A stretch of 64,000 bases of DNA from Meira nashicola (GCA_001600355.1 BCJU01000002.1:620001-684000); one strand, 5' to 3'. Positions 51,332 to 62,618 are shown, numbered from the stretch's first letter. A program made the numbers and translations. The notes: a model not told the origin generated them from the letters alone.

Positions 51332-52390
51332 TTATTCCCAATCCATACCTTCGAAAGAGCTCTTCGTCATCGACATCACTTGGGCAACAAAAGCTTCAAG
51401 GTGAAATATCGCTTTGTTTCCTTGACGGCAGCGAAGTTCGTAGAATGCTGCTTTCTCTACAATTGATCCACGTAAATCTTCATCGCAACGTTCCACAAGT
51501 CGATCGGTAAGCGTTTTGATAATAACTCTTGGTGGAATAGCGTGAACTAATAATTCATACAATTTTCCGCGAACGAAGAAGAGACGGTCGGGCGATTGCT
51601 CTGACATGATTGAGTCTGCCGTCTTGCCAACGAATAGTTCCCAATCTGGCTTTGCGATTGAAATCGGCCCACTCAAATCAGAACTTTGCATCCTCAGTGC
51701 TTCTAAGACAAGGATCGCTCTACGAAGATTGCCGTTTGTTTCATGATAGATCTGAGAAGAGATTTCATCAGGTAGATGAAATTTCTCCTTTTTGGCAACA
51801 TACTTTAATACTGTGGTCATTTCTTCTTCATTTGGCGCTCCTACACGCATCAAAAGACATCTCGATCGGATTGGAGCAATAATTCTTGATGTACTTGTGG
51901 CACACAAGATTAAACGCATATTTGACATGTATTTTTCCATTGTTCTGCGTAAGGCTGATTGTGCGTCTCTTGAAAGAGCATCTGCTTCGTGAATTACGAC
52001 TAATTTGAATTTGTGTTTTGCATTCTGATCCACTTGTTGAGTTTGTGCAATCTCCTTGAGGATATCTTGAATGACTAAACGATCATATCCTCCAGCATCG
52101 CTCGGTGTTAATTCGATATGATAATTGCTTGTAACAATATTCACTTCAATCTTTCTTCTACTTGGATTGAGGAAAATTCTTTGATCGATCTTTAATCTTT
52201 GCGCTCCATTTCCGTACAATTCCTTCAACAAACACATAATCCTCGTCTTCTTTCCCGCTCCACTTGGACCAAAGAAGAGCATATGTGGAAAATCCTCATG
52301 AGCTGCAAGAGATGTCAAACGATCACTTAATCCGGCATGATAATGCAACTCAGAAAGAGATTTAGGTCGATATTTGTCAACGTACAGCAT
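51332..52390 (-). CDS. RFC5: Replication factor C small subunit Rfc5 (human RFC3 type)
   Basis: This subunit of the RFC clamp loader opens PCNA and loads it onto primed DNA; it also takes part in the alternative Rad24, Ctf18 and Elg1 loaders. The single-exon product is 352 residues. It begins MLYVDKYRPKSLSELHYHA. The P-loop is the variant GPSGAGKKTR, characteristic of yeast Rfc5/human RFC3. Walker B is HEADALSRDAQSALRR and sensor-1 is LCATSTSRIIAPIRSRC with the SRC arginine finger. The C-terminal collar helices follow. An intact ATPase is not expected for this subunit, which agrees with the altered motifs. Length matches the family (354 in yeast). Confidence 0.95.
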   Translation of the reverse strand: MLYVDKYRPKSLSELHYHAGLSDRLTSLAAHEDFPHMLFFGPSGAGKKTRIMCLLKELYGNGAQRLKIDQRIFLNPSRRKIEVNIVTSNYHIELTPSDAGGYDRLVIQDILKEIAQTQQVDQNAKHKFKLVVIHEADALSRDAQSALRRTMEKYMSNMRLILCATSTSRIIAPIRSRCLLMRVGAPNEEEMTTVLKYVAKKEKFHLPDEISSQIYHETNGNLRRAILVLEALRMQSSDLSGPISIAKPDWELFVGKTADSIMSEQSPDRLFFVRGKLYELLVHAIPPRVIIKTLTDRLVERCDEDLRGSIVEKAAFYELRCRQGNKAIFHLEAFVAQVMSMTKSSFEGMDWE

Positions 52391-53486
52391 CTTGACAACA
52401 AGATTGAAGTGATGATGGAGAAGTTATTAACGAGAAGATACAAAAGACGCGTCCAACATTAACATTTGCATATGCGTGCACGCACGCACCAGAAGTAGAC
52501 GCGCTGTTGGTACTAGGACTATGTTCGTACCTGAGCCAAAATCATCTAGACTACATAGATGCACACACGCGTGATATTCTAGGAGAGGCGGGGAAAAAGC
52601 ATGAAAGAAAAAGCACGACCGTGTAATTTCCGTAGTGTGTGCATAACTATTGAAAAGCGTGCAATTCTTGCATAATTTATTGTAACGAACATTCACATTC
52701 TTCTTTTGAACCTTAATTCCTTCATCTGCTTGAAAGGTAAAGAGAGCGTCGTGTAATATCGTAAATCAAGTAACATTACCGGTACATCTCAATTCGTTCG
52801 TTTTTTGAAGAAAGTGTCAAAGAAATCATCTTTTTTTTCATCATTGGTGCAGCGGAAGAAGAAGTATCATCGAACAAATTTAGGCAGTCATAAAAGGGAA
52901 GGGTGGATCATTTCAAGGGTGAGTGTATGCTTCTCCTTTTCTCTCTTTCTTCTTCTTATTCTTCGTATAACGATGATCTTTCGAATACGAAATGAAGCAC
53001 TTTAACTTCACATTTGCAACGGCACCGAAGAACGGATGTGATTGGCGCTTGATTGCAGCGCCCGCCAAGCCAAAATTCGCTTCATGTGTCTTCGATGAAG
53101 CGTATATGGGAGAAAAAGCACCAAAGTACAATCCATTTTTGAACGGCAATAAGGTGGGCTAGCAGAAGAAGAAGGTACAGCTAATAATGCAATTAACCTG
53201 TCAAGTCAGGGTTCAGCACAGCAGAGCAGCACTTACGCCCAGAAAAAGAAAGGCTTATGATTCGGCTGAAAGCACGAAACGACAGCGGTGCAATTTTGAC
53301 TCGATTAACATCACATTAAAAGCGTTGTACTGACCCATGTTCAATCATCATCTTTACCTTCAATCGTATTCGTCGACGCTCCCCAAAACAGCATCGATCG
53401 GAATCAAAAGCCATACAGAGTATTTTAGAGGAATATCACAAATCCTTGACGAGTTGAACAGTAAGAGCGTTTGTGATCTTTTCAAG
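52391..53486. other. Divergent intergenic region, no gene seen
   Basis: About 1.1 kb lies between the starts of RFC5 and the dynein light chain gene. An in-frame extension upstream of the dynein light chain ATG (from 53337) is open but shows no conservation, and I treat it as leader. Confidence 0.5.
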
Positions 53487-53918
53487 ATGTCTGGCAGTAC
53501 AGTAGACACAAAACCTGGTTCTGATGTTACGGGTACAACACCAGCATCAATCACTGGAGTTACATCATCTGCACAAGCGAATGCGGTTCCAAAAGCCATT
53601 ATTAAGAATGTGGATATGTCTGATGAGATGCAGCAAGCGGCTGTAGATATTGCAAGTGATGCAATGAAAAAGTATACTGTCGAAAAAGATATTGCTGCGC
53701 ATGTAAAGAAGACGATGGATACCAAATTTGGGCCCACATGGCATGCCGTTGTAGGAAAGAATTACGGAAGTTATGTTACACATGAGACCAAGCATTTTAT
53801 CTACTTTTGTGAGTGTGCATACAAACTCATGATGACCTTGAAACAATTCACTAACGAGTCTTTTTCTTCCTCTTAAAAAGACCTAGGCCAAATTGCATTC
53901 CTTCTCTGGCGGGCATGA
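53487..53918 (+). CDS. DYN2: Dynein light chain LC8 type
   Basis: This LC8 hub protein dimerises and binds short linear motifs in dynein intermediate chain, nucleoporins and other partners. Two exons, 53487-53808 and 53881-53918, join in frame to 119 residues. The LC8 core starts near residue 38 with [20 protein letters not shown]. It continues with [40 protein letters not shown] and [15 protein letters not shown]. The second exon supplies only the last ~12 residues, and the splice (T joined to AC) restores FIYFYLGQ. The N-terminal ~35 residues, rich in Thr and Ala, extend beyond the 85-92 residues typical of LC8. Confidence 0.93.
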
Positions 53919-54309
53919 AAGGGATCTCGAAAATCATTTGTTTTGTGATCAATTTTGATCGACATATTGCCATTCTTCTACCCGGCAATGAACTAAATTG
54001 ATGCCTAATGAGGCATTTCTAGCTCTTTTGATAGCGAATGCTCATCTGCAATAAGCCATGCAATTTTCCCCCAAATGATTTGCGCATATCCAGCTCTTTA
54101 CCTCCAATACCGTTCTTGTCTTACACATCATGTACAAAAAGCACACAGAATCATTTAATTCTCTATCAAACAGTCTGATAGCATTCACATAGAATAAATA
54201 AAATTGTGATCGTAAATATCAAAAAAAAATCAGATGTGTTGGTGCAAAGGGGTATATTATACGTGACCAAAGGAACAAAAGAAAGTATAGAAAAAAAAGT
54301 TCAAGAACT
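53919..54309. other. Convergent intergenic region
   Basis: 3' flanks of the dynein light chain gene and the RING E3 gene. No other feature recognised. Confidence 0.5.
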
Positions 54310-56721
54310 TTATGAAGCAGTAGCAGATTGAGCTAGATACTTTTCGTCCACAGCACTCAAATGAAGCATACTTGAATAAACTCTCCTACAAACTGGACAA
54401 GCATATTTGCGTTTCGGTCTCCTTCCTCTCCTTCTTTCACTTTCACGAGTCGCTTTGACGGTATCACGAAGTTGAACAGCACAATCCAAACAGAGACCAT
54501 GTGTGCAAGGTAACAATAATGTCGTGGGTGGCGCACTTAAGCAAATCAAACATTCAGATGCATTTCCTTCATTGTCCATCAGATCAAGTTGTGGTAATGG
54601 TGTTTCACCAGTCATTCCTTGATCTTCTCCATCTACTCCTTCTTGGTTATTTTCATCGTTATGTTGCTGTTGTTGTGGTGGCGGTGGTCGTGATGATAAT
54701 CCATACAATTCTTGCAATTGGAATCTATGTGGTCCGATTTCAGCTTCTTGACCTTCAACTTGAACAGACCAAGCTCTTGAATTGTTGGAAGTTGATTTAA
54801 CAGTATCAATATTACCTTGTGTTGGCGATAAAGGGGTTAAAGGCGGTAGAGCAACATCATGAATGATTCCAGCATCATCTGCTTCTTGTACTGCTCCTCC
54901 ATCAACATCAACAATTTCCACTTTGCCTTCACTTGTACTTCTTATAGGCAAAGAAGCAATTCGCATATATGTAGTTTGCAAATTTGGCTCTCGTAACGGT
55001 TTTCCATCCTCATCCAAAGCTTCAACGACAACGGCAATCTTGAGCGTTTCTCGTTCAGCACGTTCACGAGCTGCTTTTTCTTCTTTTGTTTCAATCACTG
55101 CATTCGTACTAGATTCCGTTTGTGTATTTTGCTGATCACTTACTCCACTAACTGCTGCAGCGACTCCAGGTAATGCTGACGGAAGTTGACCTGTTTCATT
55201 CGATCTCATCAACGATAATGGATCAAAAGCGGGAGCGGAAATTGCAGGTGTTTCTGGTTCGTCCAATCGACGAGAAACATCAATCGCAGGTGTTTCAGGA
55301 ATAGGGTTAGCAATCGGTGCAGGTGGCTTGGGCAAAGCTGTAAAATCTTGAGCGCTTTGTAATTTTGGAGGTGCATACAATTCCAATCGTAAAGCAACTT
55401 GCACGGAAAGTGGAACAGAGAAACCTTTGCGAGCACGAGTAACAAATACTGGCCATCCTAAAACATGCGGTGGTGGACCACGTTGACCTAAAAATCGAGA
55501 TTCTCCATCATCTTCGGCTCCAATGGTCAAATCGATCGGTAAACCTGCTGATTCACGAGCAGTAGTCCACGTTACCCAACTGCCGTGTTTGCGACTTGCT
55601 CGAACGAAGACTTGGACGCTGGCAAATGGTGCCGCACAATCATAGTCAAAAGAAATGGAATGAGTTGCCAAAGGTTGATGATTAGGTGCAAGTGAACGTT
55701 GCAGTGGATCTTCAAAGGATGCCGATAAACTTTGAGATTTTTCATGAGGTAAAGCGTGAAGTTTGATCGTATTACGCTTCAGATTGACATAACTTTGTAA
55801 GGTAGAACACATCGTACTTGGATTTCCGGGATTGCCGCGTAAATTTGCAACTTCTTCCGCATTACTCACTTCTACCGTACCTCCAACTGTACTTCTTTCT
55901 ATCCATCTACGAAGAGTACCAAGTTCAATGCCTTCCGCCATGGGAATATCGTTTCCATCCAATTCTCCAGGTCTTGCATCCATTTGAGAAATACTTGCTT
56001 GACTCATCAGAGCTGGATCAGCAAGAGAAGGAACAGAATCAATGGCATCCAAATTATTTAATGAATACTGACTCAAGCCACTCAGACTTGCACCGCGAGC
56101 CCTTCCTCTACTGCCAAGTCTGGGTCTTCTTTGCATCGTCTCCACATTTGAGGGAGAGCCGATGATTGCATTTGAAGTCAAACCTGATGTACCAACAGAA
56201 TTCGATGGTTGCGATACTAATGCACCGGCAATTGCACCACTTGTCGAACTTCCACTGCCGAAATAATTGGCCAGATTAGGTCCAAAAAGGGTTGCACCTT
56301 CCTCTCTTTCACGTCTAGATTTACCAGTGATCTTTCTCATTGAAAGTGGTGCAGATGTAGAATTGATCGTGCCTGTATTTCCTGCGTTTGGCAATTGTGC
56401 TTCTAAATCACCATTTCGTGCGATTTGATCGCCATCGTTTGCGTTACGTCTTCTGTTCAACTCTGCCACAATCCTTTGAACTTCTGCATTTGCACGTTCT
56501 GCATTTTGATTACGTTCGTTTTGTCGATCACGAAAAGATGAAATTCCTCGAGATATTCTTGAAAATGTTGAATTTGAACTTGTATCTCTCCTGTTCTCTC
56601 TTTGTGAAACTGGTATTTGATCATCTGTTCCATTCGTATCTTGTCTTTCGACATCTGTTTGAAATCCTCTTGGTTGCCTTTGAAGGAGATGGGCGAATGC
56701 CGCTGGTCCATTTAATGACAT
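54310..56721 (-). CDS. MGRN1/RNF157-type RING E3 ubiquitin ligase
   Basis: This single-exon, 803-residue protein has a C-terminal RING: ECLICLSAPPTTLLLPCTHG, LCLDCAVQLR, then a basic insert and YACPVCRRVYSSML. The cysteine/histidine spacing fits a RING of the MGRN1/LOG2 kind. Upstream, a conserved region runs from HSISFDYDCAAPFASVQVFV (~residue 350) to HRFQLQELYGL (~660), matching the MGRN1-family domain that precedes the RING in animal and plant proteins. The N-terminal ~250 residues are Asn/Ser/Arg-rich and probably disordered, and the central region contains long insertions. It is a likely cytosolic ubiquitin ligase with unknown substrate. Confidence 0.8.
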   Translation of the reverse strand: MSLNGPAAFAHLLQRQPRGFQTDVERQDTNGTDDQIPVSQRENRRDTSSNSTFSRISRGISSFRDRQNERNQNAERANAEVQRIVAELNRRRNANDGDQIARNGDLEAQLPNAGNTGTINSTSAPLSMRKITGKSRREREEGATLFGPNLANYFGSGSSTSGAIAGALVSQPSNSVGTSGLTSNAIIGSPSNVETMQRRPRLGSRGRARGASLSGLSQYSLNNLDAIDSVPSLADPALMSQASISQMDARPGELDGNDIPMAEGIELGTLRRWIERSTVGGTVEVSNAEEVANLRGNPGNPSTMCSTLQSYVNLKRNTIKLHALPHEKSQSLSASFEDPLQRSLAPNHQPLATHSISFDYDCAAPFASVQVFVRASRKHGSWVTWTTARESAGLPIDLTIGAEDDGESRFLGQRGPPPHVLGWPVFVTRARKGFSVPLSVQVALRLELYAPPKLQSAQDFTALPKPPAPIANPIPETPAIDVSRRLDEPETPAISAPAFDPLSLMRSNETGQLPSALPGVAAAVSGVSDQQNTQTESSTNAVIETKEEKAARERAERETLKIAVVVEALDEDGKPLREPNLQTTYMRIASLPIRSTSEGKVEIVDVDGGAVQEADDAGIIHDVALPPLTPLSPTQGNIDTVKSTSNNSRAWSVQVEGQEAEIGPHRFQLQELYGLSSRPPPPQQQQHNDENNQEGVDGEDQGMTGETPLPQLDLMDNEGNASECLICLSAPPTTLLLPCTHGLCLDCAVQLRDTVKATRESERRRGRRPKRKYACPVCRRVYSSMLHLSAVDEKYLAQSATAS

Positions 56722-58062
56722 GATTGATTATTACTATTTGGTAGAGAAATGCTGGATAAAGAAAATCTTGCCTTTCAATTCATTCACCGCGATATGGGAC
56801 GAACAAGGTAGGTGTGGGGTTTTGATTATTTTTCGTGCCACCAATTTCTACGCGAGCATCACAAATTTTGCAATTGTGGCAAATTCAATATGATAATTGA
56901 TTCAAAATACCTTCGTTTGCTTTTAAGAGTGAATGATATGTTTTGATGATGGTTAAAGAAAGATGAAATTGATTTTGGATTATTCATTTGGCGGCTTGAA
57001 TAATATTCGGACATAAAATCCGCTGAGGGTTTAATGTAAGCAGATTGTCAAAGTCATGCAATTTTATTCATGCAACACGCTAGAACAAGCGTGCGTGCGT
57101 GCGCATGCATTGTAGCGCAGCAATTTGTGCAAAAGTGCAACGCCATTCATAGAATATGACGAAAAACGGCAGTCCGAAAATCTTTTATACCTAACAGCTT
57201 CAAAATGTATAATGTATACATTAACAAAGGATTATTTGATTTTGTGTAAAACATGTAGCCTAAAAACTAGATCTGTAAGGTACTGGATAATACGATGACC
57301 AAGCTAAAGATTGAGTCGAGAATCACCCCTGCCCAATAGTAAGAACAGACCCCCCCGGTGCTACTGTGCGCGGCGCGTTAATATACATTTGTACATTTGT
57401 AGAACTATAATATCTTTGGCACGAACTCATAAGCTATGTAGACTAGACTATGTATGTGGTTAACCAACCCTTGATTGGTACTCAAGTGTACACGTACATT
57501 TTGCCTCCCCTTTCTCAAAATTGCATCCGAGTGTGCTGCCATGCGCAGGCGCACGCAACTACCCGTACGTTGTAGAGTAACCCGGATGCAGTAGTACACA
57601 TAGTCTAGTAGTGAATGAGAGAGTCTGTGCGCCGCGCGCTGGGCAAGGAAAGCTATAAAGGCACTGCTTTTCTGCACCCTTTAAATATAAGCGTGTATGT
57701 ATATAGACATAGTGCCGAAGACTGACAATCTGCATGCAAAGCAACACCGTTCATTCTAGACCAACCATAAATTTCATCTTTCTATAAATATTTACAATCC
57801 ATGACAGCGGCTTCATACGTCACTCTACCACTTCCTTCACAATTTGGTCACCAAGAATATACACGAAAAGCCTACGCCTAAATCGGATCGAGAAGTACAC
57901 ACTTTGATCGTAATTACTCAAATTTCCGACTCGGCAGTCGCCTTTTGGTAGACAAATCCTTCAATACGACGCTAAAAGAAGAATACGTTTGCCAACTTTC
58001 ACGACTTAGAGCTTGTGCTCTGATTAAAAGATTTCATCAACTTTTTCGTAATTGTAGTAAGA
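56722..58062. other. 1.3-kb gene-free divergent region
   Basis: The region lies between the starts of the RING E3 gene and IGO1 and so contains both promoters. Only short unconserved frames are present. Alternating purine-pyrimidine tracts such as GCGTGCGTGCGTGCGCATGC occur near 57090. No RNA gene recognised. Confidence 0.5.
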
Positions 58063-58606
58063 ATGATTCCAGCACAAAGGAACAAGATTGACATCAACGT
58101 AAGTGTTTGAATTTCCTTTAAAGGTCATTGATGAATTGTTGCTAAAATCATAGACAATGATATTGATATCCTCTTCCTTCCCGCAGTCTTTAACCGAGGA
58201 AGAACAAAAATTGTTCCGCCTATATGGTAAACTTCCAACTCGTAAAGATGTTATCGGAAATAAGCTCAAAGAACGAAAGTATTTCGATTCAGGTGATTAT
58301 GCTTTATCGAAAGCAGGTAAAGCACCTCAACAATCCGTAGGAACGGCAATTCCAAATCCTGAAACTATTCCACATGCTTCCACTGTCAGTTCCCCGCCAA
58401 ATTGTACAGCAGCTCCTTCAAGTTTAAGCATGGGAGCAGGTTCCGTTCCTGTTGCCGTACCAGGCTCTCAAGGTTTAGGTCGTAGTCCGCCACAAGTGAG
58501 CACATTTCCGACCGCTACCGGTAACGGTCCAGCAGGAAGTCCTGCAAAAGAAAGCAGTTCTCTTGGCCGTCAAGAAATTGCCGCTGAAGACCTAATGGAA
58601 GAATGA
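58063..58606 (+). CDS. IGO1: Endosulfine-family PP2A-B55 inhibitor Igo1
   Basis: Igo1 (ENSA/ARPP-19 family) becomes an inhibitor of PP2A-B55 when phosphorylated by Greatwall/Rim15, controlling mitotic entry and quiescence. Two exons, 58063-58098 and 58187-58606, join in frame to 151 residues. Exon 1 encodes only 12 residues. The family core is intact: SLTEEEQKLFRLYGKLPTRK, then KERKYFDSGDYALSKAGK, where Ser47 in FDSGDY is the expected phosphorylation site. The C-terminal ~90 residues are Pro/Ser/Gly-rich and unstructured. Start choice is supported by the GT/AG intron that brings the first exon in frame. Confidence 0.95.
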
Positions 58607-59287
58607 TTGATTATTCGGTACGCTATGATAATCGAATAGCAACGTTTTTTCAACTTCAAAGCTGTATTTGTACACTCAACTTTTTCTTTCCTTCGACTTT
58701 TGTCATCATTTCGTTTATTTGCAAAAAAAAGCGCTAGGTTGTACTGTCTCCCACCTATTTTTCGTATACATCTTAAAGGAAGATAAGTTCGCTTTTCTCA
58801 TGGATTCCGCAGAGGCAAGAGTAGCATACAGATCTTTGGACTAATATTTGTGATTTGGACGAACGAAAAAGGAGGATATTGCTGCATCGCCTATAATTTG
58901 AAATATATAGGAGAAATGATGTTTATTATTTTTGTTTTGCATCGTTTCTTGCTACCTCTTTGTGGAATAAAGTTTCCAATTTTCCCTTTTTATAACGAAG
59001 TACTAATATCGATGTTAATATATTATCTTTAATCATTCACAGCTAACAGACTTTTGGCCAGATATCAAGTAGATACATCATAAGAAGTGTAAGAGTTGTA
59101 TCTGTATGGTCATCGAGCAGAACATCACCAATACGTAAGAGCCTCTTTTCGCAAAAATTACCCTTAAAATTCAAAACATCAAGCTACGAGGAATCGTTCT
59201 GTAAAGCAGAAAATATGACCATTAGGAGCTATATAATGAGACTCTTGAAAAACAATTTGGGGAAAGCGAAAAAAAAATGGAAAATGT
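58607..59287. other. Convergent intergenic region, no gene seen
   Basis: 3' flanks of IGO1 and the palmitoyl-protein thioesterase gene. A 60-codon frame at 58850 has no recognisable features. Confidence 0.5.
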
Positions 59288-60430
59288 TTATATGTGAATA
59301 GCACCTTGTTGACGTGATTGTCTCATTAATCTTATTGTGGTGCTAATAGCCAAGACGAAAGAGATTGAAGCAAAGATGAAAAGGAATTGAACACTTGCTG
59401 AAATTGATCCGGTACGTAAGCCTGTTAGTGTATATACCGTTCTTGCCCATCCATGACGAACGGAGCTTGGAATAATTTTTGATGGTGGAGCAATACCTGC
59501 ATAACGACCAAAGACTTTCATTGAACAAGCTGCATTGATTTGCATATGCACTCCTTTACATAAATCCATCACTAATGCTCCTCGTCTATCTAATTTCTTT
59601 AATCCTAATCGATCTTCGGTATACAATAAACTTTGTCGAAGAGGTTCAACTTCTAGCTCATATTTTCCTCTTGTTAAACTTTCATTACTTGGAACAGGAT
59701 AAGATGCAAACCATGAAGATTGTTTTGGTTCAACAGTATGATCTTGATCGAACATGAGCAAAACCAAATTGTCTAGACTTTGTAAATTAGACTTGTATTG
59801 ATCATTTTGTTGAACTTCATTGTTGATATCAGCAATGAATTTGTTCACTTCCAAATAACGTTGATAATGTTCAAAAGAAGTAGGATCACGATAATATTGT
59901 GCAGTAACAATATGAGATTGAGCATATTCTGTTTGAATGCCNCCTCTCAATGCNCCTTCAGCTAAACGACATAATAATTCAGTAGGTTTACAAGCCGGTA
60001 AATCACTTATGCCCATATGTTGACTACCAAAAGTGATCAAATTACGAACAGGAGGCTTATTGCATCTTTGAACGTATGCACGTAAAAATTGACCTCCTTG
60101 AGAAAATCCTATTGCATCAAAACCGTCTCGAAGTTGATCGTCTAATGATAAATCTTGACAAACTTGTTCAACTTCTTCATTTACATTTCCGAAGAATCCA
60201 GCACGTTGATCGGAAGATAAATCATCAGCTAAAGAAATCAATTTAACATATATTCCCGGATAAGCTTGTCTTAATTGATCGGCTAATTCTTGCATAGGTT
60301 GAGAGTATGCACTATCACCTAATCCATGCCAAATCACGATCGGATGAAAAGCAGGTCCAAAAAGAGGCGAAGCATTGATCGTTGTAGCAATCAATCCCCA
60401 AAAGATCGTAAGGTAAAAGAATGGATGCAT
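59288..60430 (-). CDS. PPT1: Palmitoyl-protein thioesterase with a C-terminal membrane helix
   Basis: This lysosomal/vacuolar-type enzyme removes palmitate from S-acylated proteins. The product is ~380 residues starting at the ATG at 60430; an upstream in-frame extension to 60640 looks like leader. A signal peptide is visible (MHPFFYLTIFWGLIATTINA). The alpha/beta-hydrolase blocks are IVIWHGLGDS, the nucleophile GFSQGGQFLRAYVQRCN with Ser110, and ITFGSQHMGISDLPAC. Asp and His catalytic candidates lie in MFDQDHTVEPKQSSWF and LCKGVHMQ. After the catalytic domain, a hydrophobic segment (VQFLFIFASISFVLAIS) and a basic tail follow, unlike soluble PPT1. Two unresolved bases at 59941 and 59954 affect two residues. 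Confidence 0.92.
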   Translation of the reverse strand: MHPFFYLTIFWGLIATTINASPLFGPAFHPIVIWHGLGDSAYSQPMQELADQLRQAYPGIYVKLISLADDLSSDQRAGFFGNVNEEVEQVCQDLSLDDQLRDGFDAIGFSQGGQFLRAYVQRCNKPPVRNLITFGSQHMGISDLPACKPTELLCRLAEXALRXGIQTEYAQSHIVTAQYYRDPTSFEHYQRYLEVNKFIADINNEVQQNDQYKSNLQSLDNLVLLMFDQDHTVEPKQSSWFASYPVPSNESLTRGKYELEVEPLRQSLLYTEDRLGLKKLDRRGALVMDLCKGVHMQINAACSMKVFGRYAGIAPPSKIIPSSVRHGWARTVYTLTGLRTGSISASVQFLFIFASISFVLAISTTIRLMRQSRQQGAIHI

Positions 60431-60873
60431 TTTTTGAAAAAAATGATTTTCTGATGATGGCAATAAAGATAAAAAGGCAAGGTCAATTAAGATAATGATG
60501 ACCTGATTTGAATCCAACACTTTCTCTTCACAACTTTTTGTGGAGTTATGCTGCTTAGATGCAGGCAGAATGCAACAAAAAGGTACCGACTGCAAAGTTA
60601 ATATAGAAACTCTGCATAGCGCAGGCTCAGCGCAGCGCACTGAGTGAGAGAGGTGTTAAGACGCGCCGCCGTGTTCAAAAAGGCAGCTTGCCTACCTAGT
60701 CTATGCACTCAATGCAGCAAGCAACCTTCGGCTTTAAGCTTGCATTTTTCCATTAAAAATTTTGGACTTTAGTAGCACGTCAGAGCGGATCTTACGAATT
60801 TCTTTTTTTTTTCTTTAATGCCAACGCCATCATCACTTACTCAACTTCATCTCACTCAACAATTTACACCAAA

Positions 60874-61677
60874 ATGACTCTTTCAACATCTGCTGGACCA
60901 TCAAATTTGGTCAATATCACATCTCCTGATCATTTTACATCATTAATGTCTTCCGATTTAAACAGAGTTTCTTTGTTAAACTTTTGGGCATCATGGGCGG
61001 AGCCATGTGAACAAATGAATGTTGTAGTAAAAGAATTAGCGGAAAAGTATCCGCAAATTTTATGCTTAAACATTGAAGCGGAAGAACAACCTGATGTTTC
61101 TGAATCTTTTGATGTTGATAGCGTACCTTCATTTATTCTTTTACGTGGTCATACACTTTTATCCAAGATTAGTGGTGCAAATGCAGCAGCTTTGAGTGCA
61201 GCTGTTGCTTCTCATGCATCCAATTCAAATGGATCAGTAAACGGCGGTGGACCTTCTTCTCATACAGCTTCAGCTCCACAAGCTCCTCCAACAAATTATG
61301 CAGCCGTTAATGGAACACAATCAAGTCAAGGTACAATCGGAGAACATTCTATTCCCGATGAAGAAACACCTGAACAATTGGACGAAAGATGTCGTAAATT
61401 GATGGAAAAGAGTAAAGTTGTTTTATTCATGAAAGGAAATCCAGAACAACCAAGATGCGGTTTTAGTCAAAAGACTGTTGCTTTATTAAAACAAGAAAAA
61501 GTTTCATTTACAACTTTTGATATTTTACAAGATGAAGCTGTACGACAAGGTTTGAAAAAGTTGAACGATTGGCCAACTTTTCCACAAATTATCGTTAAAG
61601 GAGAATTGATTGGTGGATTGGATATCTTGAAAGAATTGATAGAAACGGGAGAATTTAAGCAAATGTTGAATCAGTAA
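60874..61677 (+). CDS. GRX4: Monothiol (CGFS) glutaredoxin Grx3/4 type
   Basis: This nuclear/cytosolic glutaredoxin binds a [2Fe-2S] cluster and signals iron status to transcription regulators. The single-exon product is 267 residues. The N-terminal thioredoxin-like domain (residues ~10-110) has WASWAEPCEQM at the usual active-site position and a cis-Pro in DSVPSFILL. A Ser/Asn/Ala-rich linker follows. The glutaredoxin domain has VVLFMKGNPEQPRCGFSQKT with the active Cys at ~195. It also has the Trp-Pro-Thr-Phe-Pro block NDWPTFPQIIVKGELIGGLD and ends in KELIETGEFKQML. One Trx plus one Grx domain is the fungal Grx3/4 arrangement. Confidence 0.95.
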   Translation: MTLSTSAGPSNLVNITSPDHFTSLMSSDLNRVSLLNFWASWAEPCEQMNVVVKELAEKYPQILCLNIEAEEQPDVSESFDVDSVPSFILLRGHTLLSKISGANAAALSAAVASHASNSNGSVNGGGPSSHTASAPQAPPTNYAAVNGTQSSQGTIGEHSIPDEETPEQLDERCRKLMEKSKVVLFMKGNPEQPRCGFSQKTVALLKQEKVSFTTFDILQDEAVRQGLKKLNDWPTFPQIIVKGELIGGLDILKELIETGEFKQMLNQ

Positions 61678-61846
61678 AGGGTGATTTGTTTGTACTTAAA
61701 TTTAGCTGATCGGGTTTCAATTTTATACTATATCTGAACATTAAAAAACAGGCTGTTGTGTACTTTTCCGTTCTCTTTCAAACGTTAACATTATTATCAC
61801 ACAATTAATTTTATAAGATAATATTTTCATTGCAATATCCCAACAA

Positions 61847-62350
61847 TCATTCTTCAGACTGTTGCTGTGATGGAGCGGGATAACGAGATAAGTTGTCATC
61901 TCTTGTTCTACCACGAAGTTCAAATTTGTCCTGAAAAGATTGAAAAAGAAACAGTCAAATGATCAGTTTATCTTTCTTTTCCCGAGTTCAAAAATTACGG
62001 TAAACACTCACATCTCCGTAAACCGATAAACCGTACAACAGCGCAGGAACTGCGACACCTAAAACGAGAACTTGTCTTGTAGCTTTTGGTGTCATTCTGA
62101 AACGTTGGTACATTGTGGCATGCTGAAAGTTAGAGATAGAGATAGAGATGCAGAAGATTGTTAGTAAGGTTGAATATACCTTCACTTTTACATAATTTCT
62201 CTGGTTGTTACTATACTCACCATTGTTGACCAACGCTCGACAGCAGGGTCCGAACGAAAAGCTATTTGAGCAAATACAATAATGTCAATAAAACATGGCT
62301 TAGCTCCTTTCCATTCCTTCTTACTCACGATGATGACCGCCTCCTGCCAT
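61847..62350 (-). CDS. Complex I B15 subunit (NDUFB4-like)
   Basis: This is a small accessory subunit of mitochondrial complex I with one membrane helix. There are four exons on the minus strand: 62350-62329, 62261-62221, 62122-62012 and 61930-61847. They join in frame to 85 residues, and all introns are GT/AG and 67-89 bp. The product begins MAGGGHHPFRSDPAVERW, typical of fungal B15 homologues. It continues with MHATMYQRFRMTPKATRQVL and the helix VLGVAVPALLYGLSVYGD, and ends DKFELRGRTRDDNLSRYPAP. No single exon is longer than 111 bp, so the gene is invisible to a simple frame scan. The subunit name is from resemblance and is moderately certain; the splice model is strong. Confidence 0.82.
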
Positions 62351-62618
62351 TTTGTTGAATATAATGTATCGAGGAAGATGAGATGATCGTCTTAAAGAGA
62401 TCACGATTAGACCTAGCGCGGGTACGATTGGATGATGTATGCTCAAAGTACATAAGCGTGTCACTGGGCGTGTACTGCATGCAACACTAGGCACGTGATG
62501 AGTGTAGATTTTTGCTTTGAATCGGAAGATTGTTAAAAGCCTAAAAAAAGTGTAAAGGAATGAAATATTTCTTTACCATCATCATTTATTGGCTACGCAA
62601 AAGCCCTCTTTTGACAAC

